Shown here piece by piece: positions 7,117-8,171 of a stretch of DNA of 8,171 nt. The notes below the pieces were generated by a model. The model made no database searches. It was not told the origin of the DNA and saw only the letters and a list, made by a program, of their open reading frames with translations. Location of the stretch: NCBI GenBank assembly GCA_000495415.1, contig AWGX01000845.1, forward strand, positions 1-8,171. The letters are read 5' to 3'. The stretch is from Smithella sp. ME-1 (GTDB taxonomy: Bacteria; Desulfobacterota; Syntrophia; Syntrophales; Smithellaceae). The translations under genes were made by a program, and so were the position numbers. Every line of letters begins with the position of its first letter. Position 1 is the stretch's first letter.

Positions 7117-8171
7117 TACTTTGAACACCTTCATAACTTCATCACCTAAATGATTGATGACTTTGACGGCGATGCGGCCGGATTTTGGTTTATCGAAGGG
7201 GCGGGAAATATCGCTGTTGAGCGTCGCCCATGCTTCTTGGTTGATTTCCGCTTTCAGTGTCGTCTTCAATGCCTTGTAGGGATCGTTTGCGCCCAGGAAA
7301 TAGGCATGGCGGACGAAGAAACTTTCTTCGTTGTAGTCTGTATCGATAAACCAGCAGGCAATACCTTCAGCGCCGTCACTGCGGACTTCGCCGGTACTGG
7401 GATGGAAGACATCCACACCTTTTATTTTAACTTGCACCTGTCCATCGCCAGCATCCATGACATCAATGTCCGGTTCGCCAAAGATGACAAAAAGATTGCC
7501 TTTGCCGGTGCTTTTCAAATCATCGGCCATATGCAGATCGGCATTCATTCGTGCTTTGAGCACGGGAATGCGACCCAGTTTATTGAATTCTGAAGAATGC
7601 GCATCATAATTGAAAGCACAGGTGATGAGAACATCATAATCGGCATCTCCTGCCTCGCGGGCGGCCGCAACCAAATCAGGACGGGAAACTGTACTGAATT
7701 CAGATCCGATAAAAATAGCCGCACGTTTTTCAGCTCCAGCCTCTTTATTACCTTCAATATATTTGCCTTCGGCGCAGATGTAGTAACCCGGCCAGGGAGT
7801 CAGCGATGTAAAGACTATTTTATCTTCCTTGTGTGCCTGCTGAACACCGGCCACTTTAAGATTTTCCAGAATAATCTGCGTAAAGTCGCGGACTGTTCCG
7901 TATTTATCACTGGCATCTTTGACACCGTCAATCAGTTCATCGTTTTCGTTGACGCCCAATACGCGATGCGGCAGAAGGCTTTCCACCGTGAAAGGTCCGG
8001 CAACGCGGACTTTCTTTTTGTCTTCATAAGGTTTGTCGTAGAGATATTCATATTCGGCTTTGGCCGCAATGGAAACGTCAATTTCTTTCTGGCGATTGCT
8101 GCGATGTTGCCACCACTGGGTATGAAGCTTTTCCACTTCTTTCATTTTTTCCTGGATTCCCGCCTTCGCGG
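7114..8171 (-). CDS. C-terminal part of a probable DNA adenine methyltransferase (type III Mod-like), 5' end outside window
   Basis: The frame is open to the window edge: before the first visible Met (8145-8143) the codons read AKAGIQEK without a stop, so that Met is internal and about 352 C-terminal residues are present. The segment resembles the C-terminal region of large site-specific DNA methyltransferases of the COG2189/Mod-like kind, judged from stretches such as HRVLGVNENDELIDG, FTSLTPWPGYY, IFIGSEFSTVSRPDL, FVRHAYFLGANDPYKALK and the ending GRIAVKVINHLGDEVMKVF. This is recognition from memory of the family. The catalytic DPPY and FxGxG motifs, if present, lie upstream of the window, so methylation activity cannot be confirmed here. 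The region probably helps in target recognition or partner binding. It is the first visible gene of the operon, 11 bp before SIR2. A cognate restriction subunit or SNF2/DEAD helicase would be expected further upstream. Confidence 0.6.
   Translation of the reverse strand, partial: AKAGIQEKMKEVEKLHTQWWQHRSNRQKEIDVSIAAKAEYEYLYDKPYEDKKKVRVAGPFTVESLLPHRVLGVNENDELIDGVKDASDKYGTVRDFTQIILENLKVAGVQQAHKEDKIVFTSLTPWPGYYICAEGKYIEGNKEAGAEKRAAIFIGSEFSTVSRPDLVAAAREAGDADYDVLITCAFNYDAHSSEFNKLGRIPVLKARMNADLHMADDLKSTGKGNLFVIFGEPDIDVMDAGDGQVQVKIKGVDVFHPSTGEVRSDGAEGIACWFIDTDYNEESFFVRHAYFLGANDPYKALKTTLKAEINQEAWATLNSDISRPFDKPKSGRIAVKVINHLGDEVMKVFKV

Noticed and set aside
7150..7593. Plus-strand ORF of 147 codons opposite the methylase gene
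   Set aside because: It lies wholly antisense to a frame with clear family-like content and has no ribosome binding site, so it is a shadow of the minus-strand gene.

Overview
The window holds five protein-coding genes, all read from the minus strand, and looks like a defence-island segment with mobile-DNA traces at its low-coordinate end. Reading in the direction of transcription (high to low coordinates), there is first the C-terminal part of a large protein that I judge to be a DNA adenine methyltransferase of the type III Mod-like kind; its 5' part lies beyond the window. Next come a SIR2-like protein (predicted NADase), a HerA/FtsK-like DNA-translocase ATPase, and a UvrD-type helicase with an N-terminal RelE-like domain. 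The junctions are tight: 11 bp with the methylase stop codon inside the SIR2 ribosome binding site, then a 4-bp ATGA overlap, then 37 bp. This is what one expects of a single operon whose promoter is outside the window.

SIR2 plus HerA is a known two-gene anti-phage module (SIR2-HerA, also called Nezha), in which the SIR2 enzyme depletes NAD+ upon infection and HerA forms the hexameric ATPase partner. Here the pair sits between a DNA-modification gene and a helicase. This suggests either a composite locus (a modification system with an embedded abortive-infection module) or a four-or-more-gene system in which DNA modification status, DNA translocation and NAD+ depletion are linked. The second idea is inference.

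Downstream of the operon is a 645-bp AT-rich interval (770-1414) without a convincing gene. It contains an AT-rich 12-bp inverted repeat and a small tandem repeat with one distant inverted copy. Then follows a complete serine recombinase (invertase/resolvase family) with a good promoter and ribosome binding site. The first ~100 bases look like the end of an insertion sequence: degenerate ~25-bp repeats directly in front of a strong ribosome binding site and an ATG that reads out of the window at position 5 on the minus strand.

The organism cannot be named from this sequence. Strong AAGGAG-type ribosome binding sites, ATG starts and tightly packed operons show it is bacterial. The protein families occur in many Gram-negative phyla, and base composition is intermediate in the genes and very AT-rich between them.
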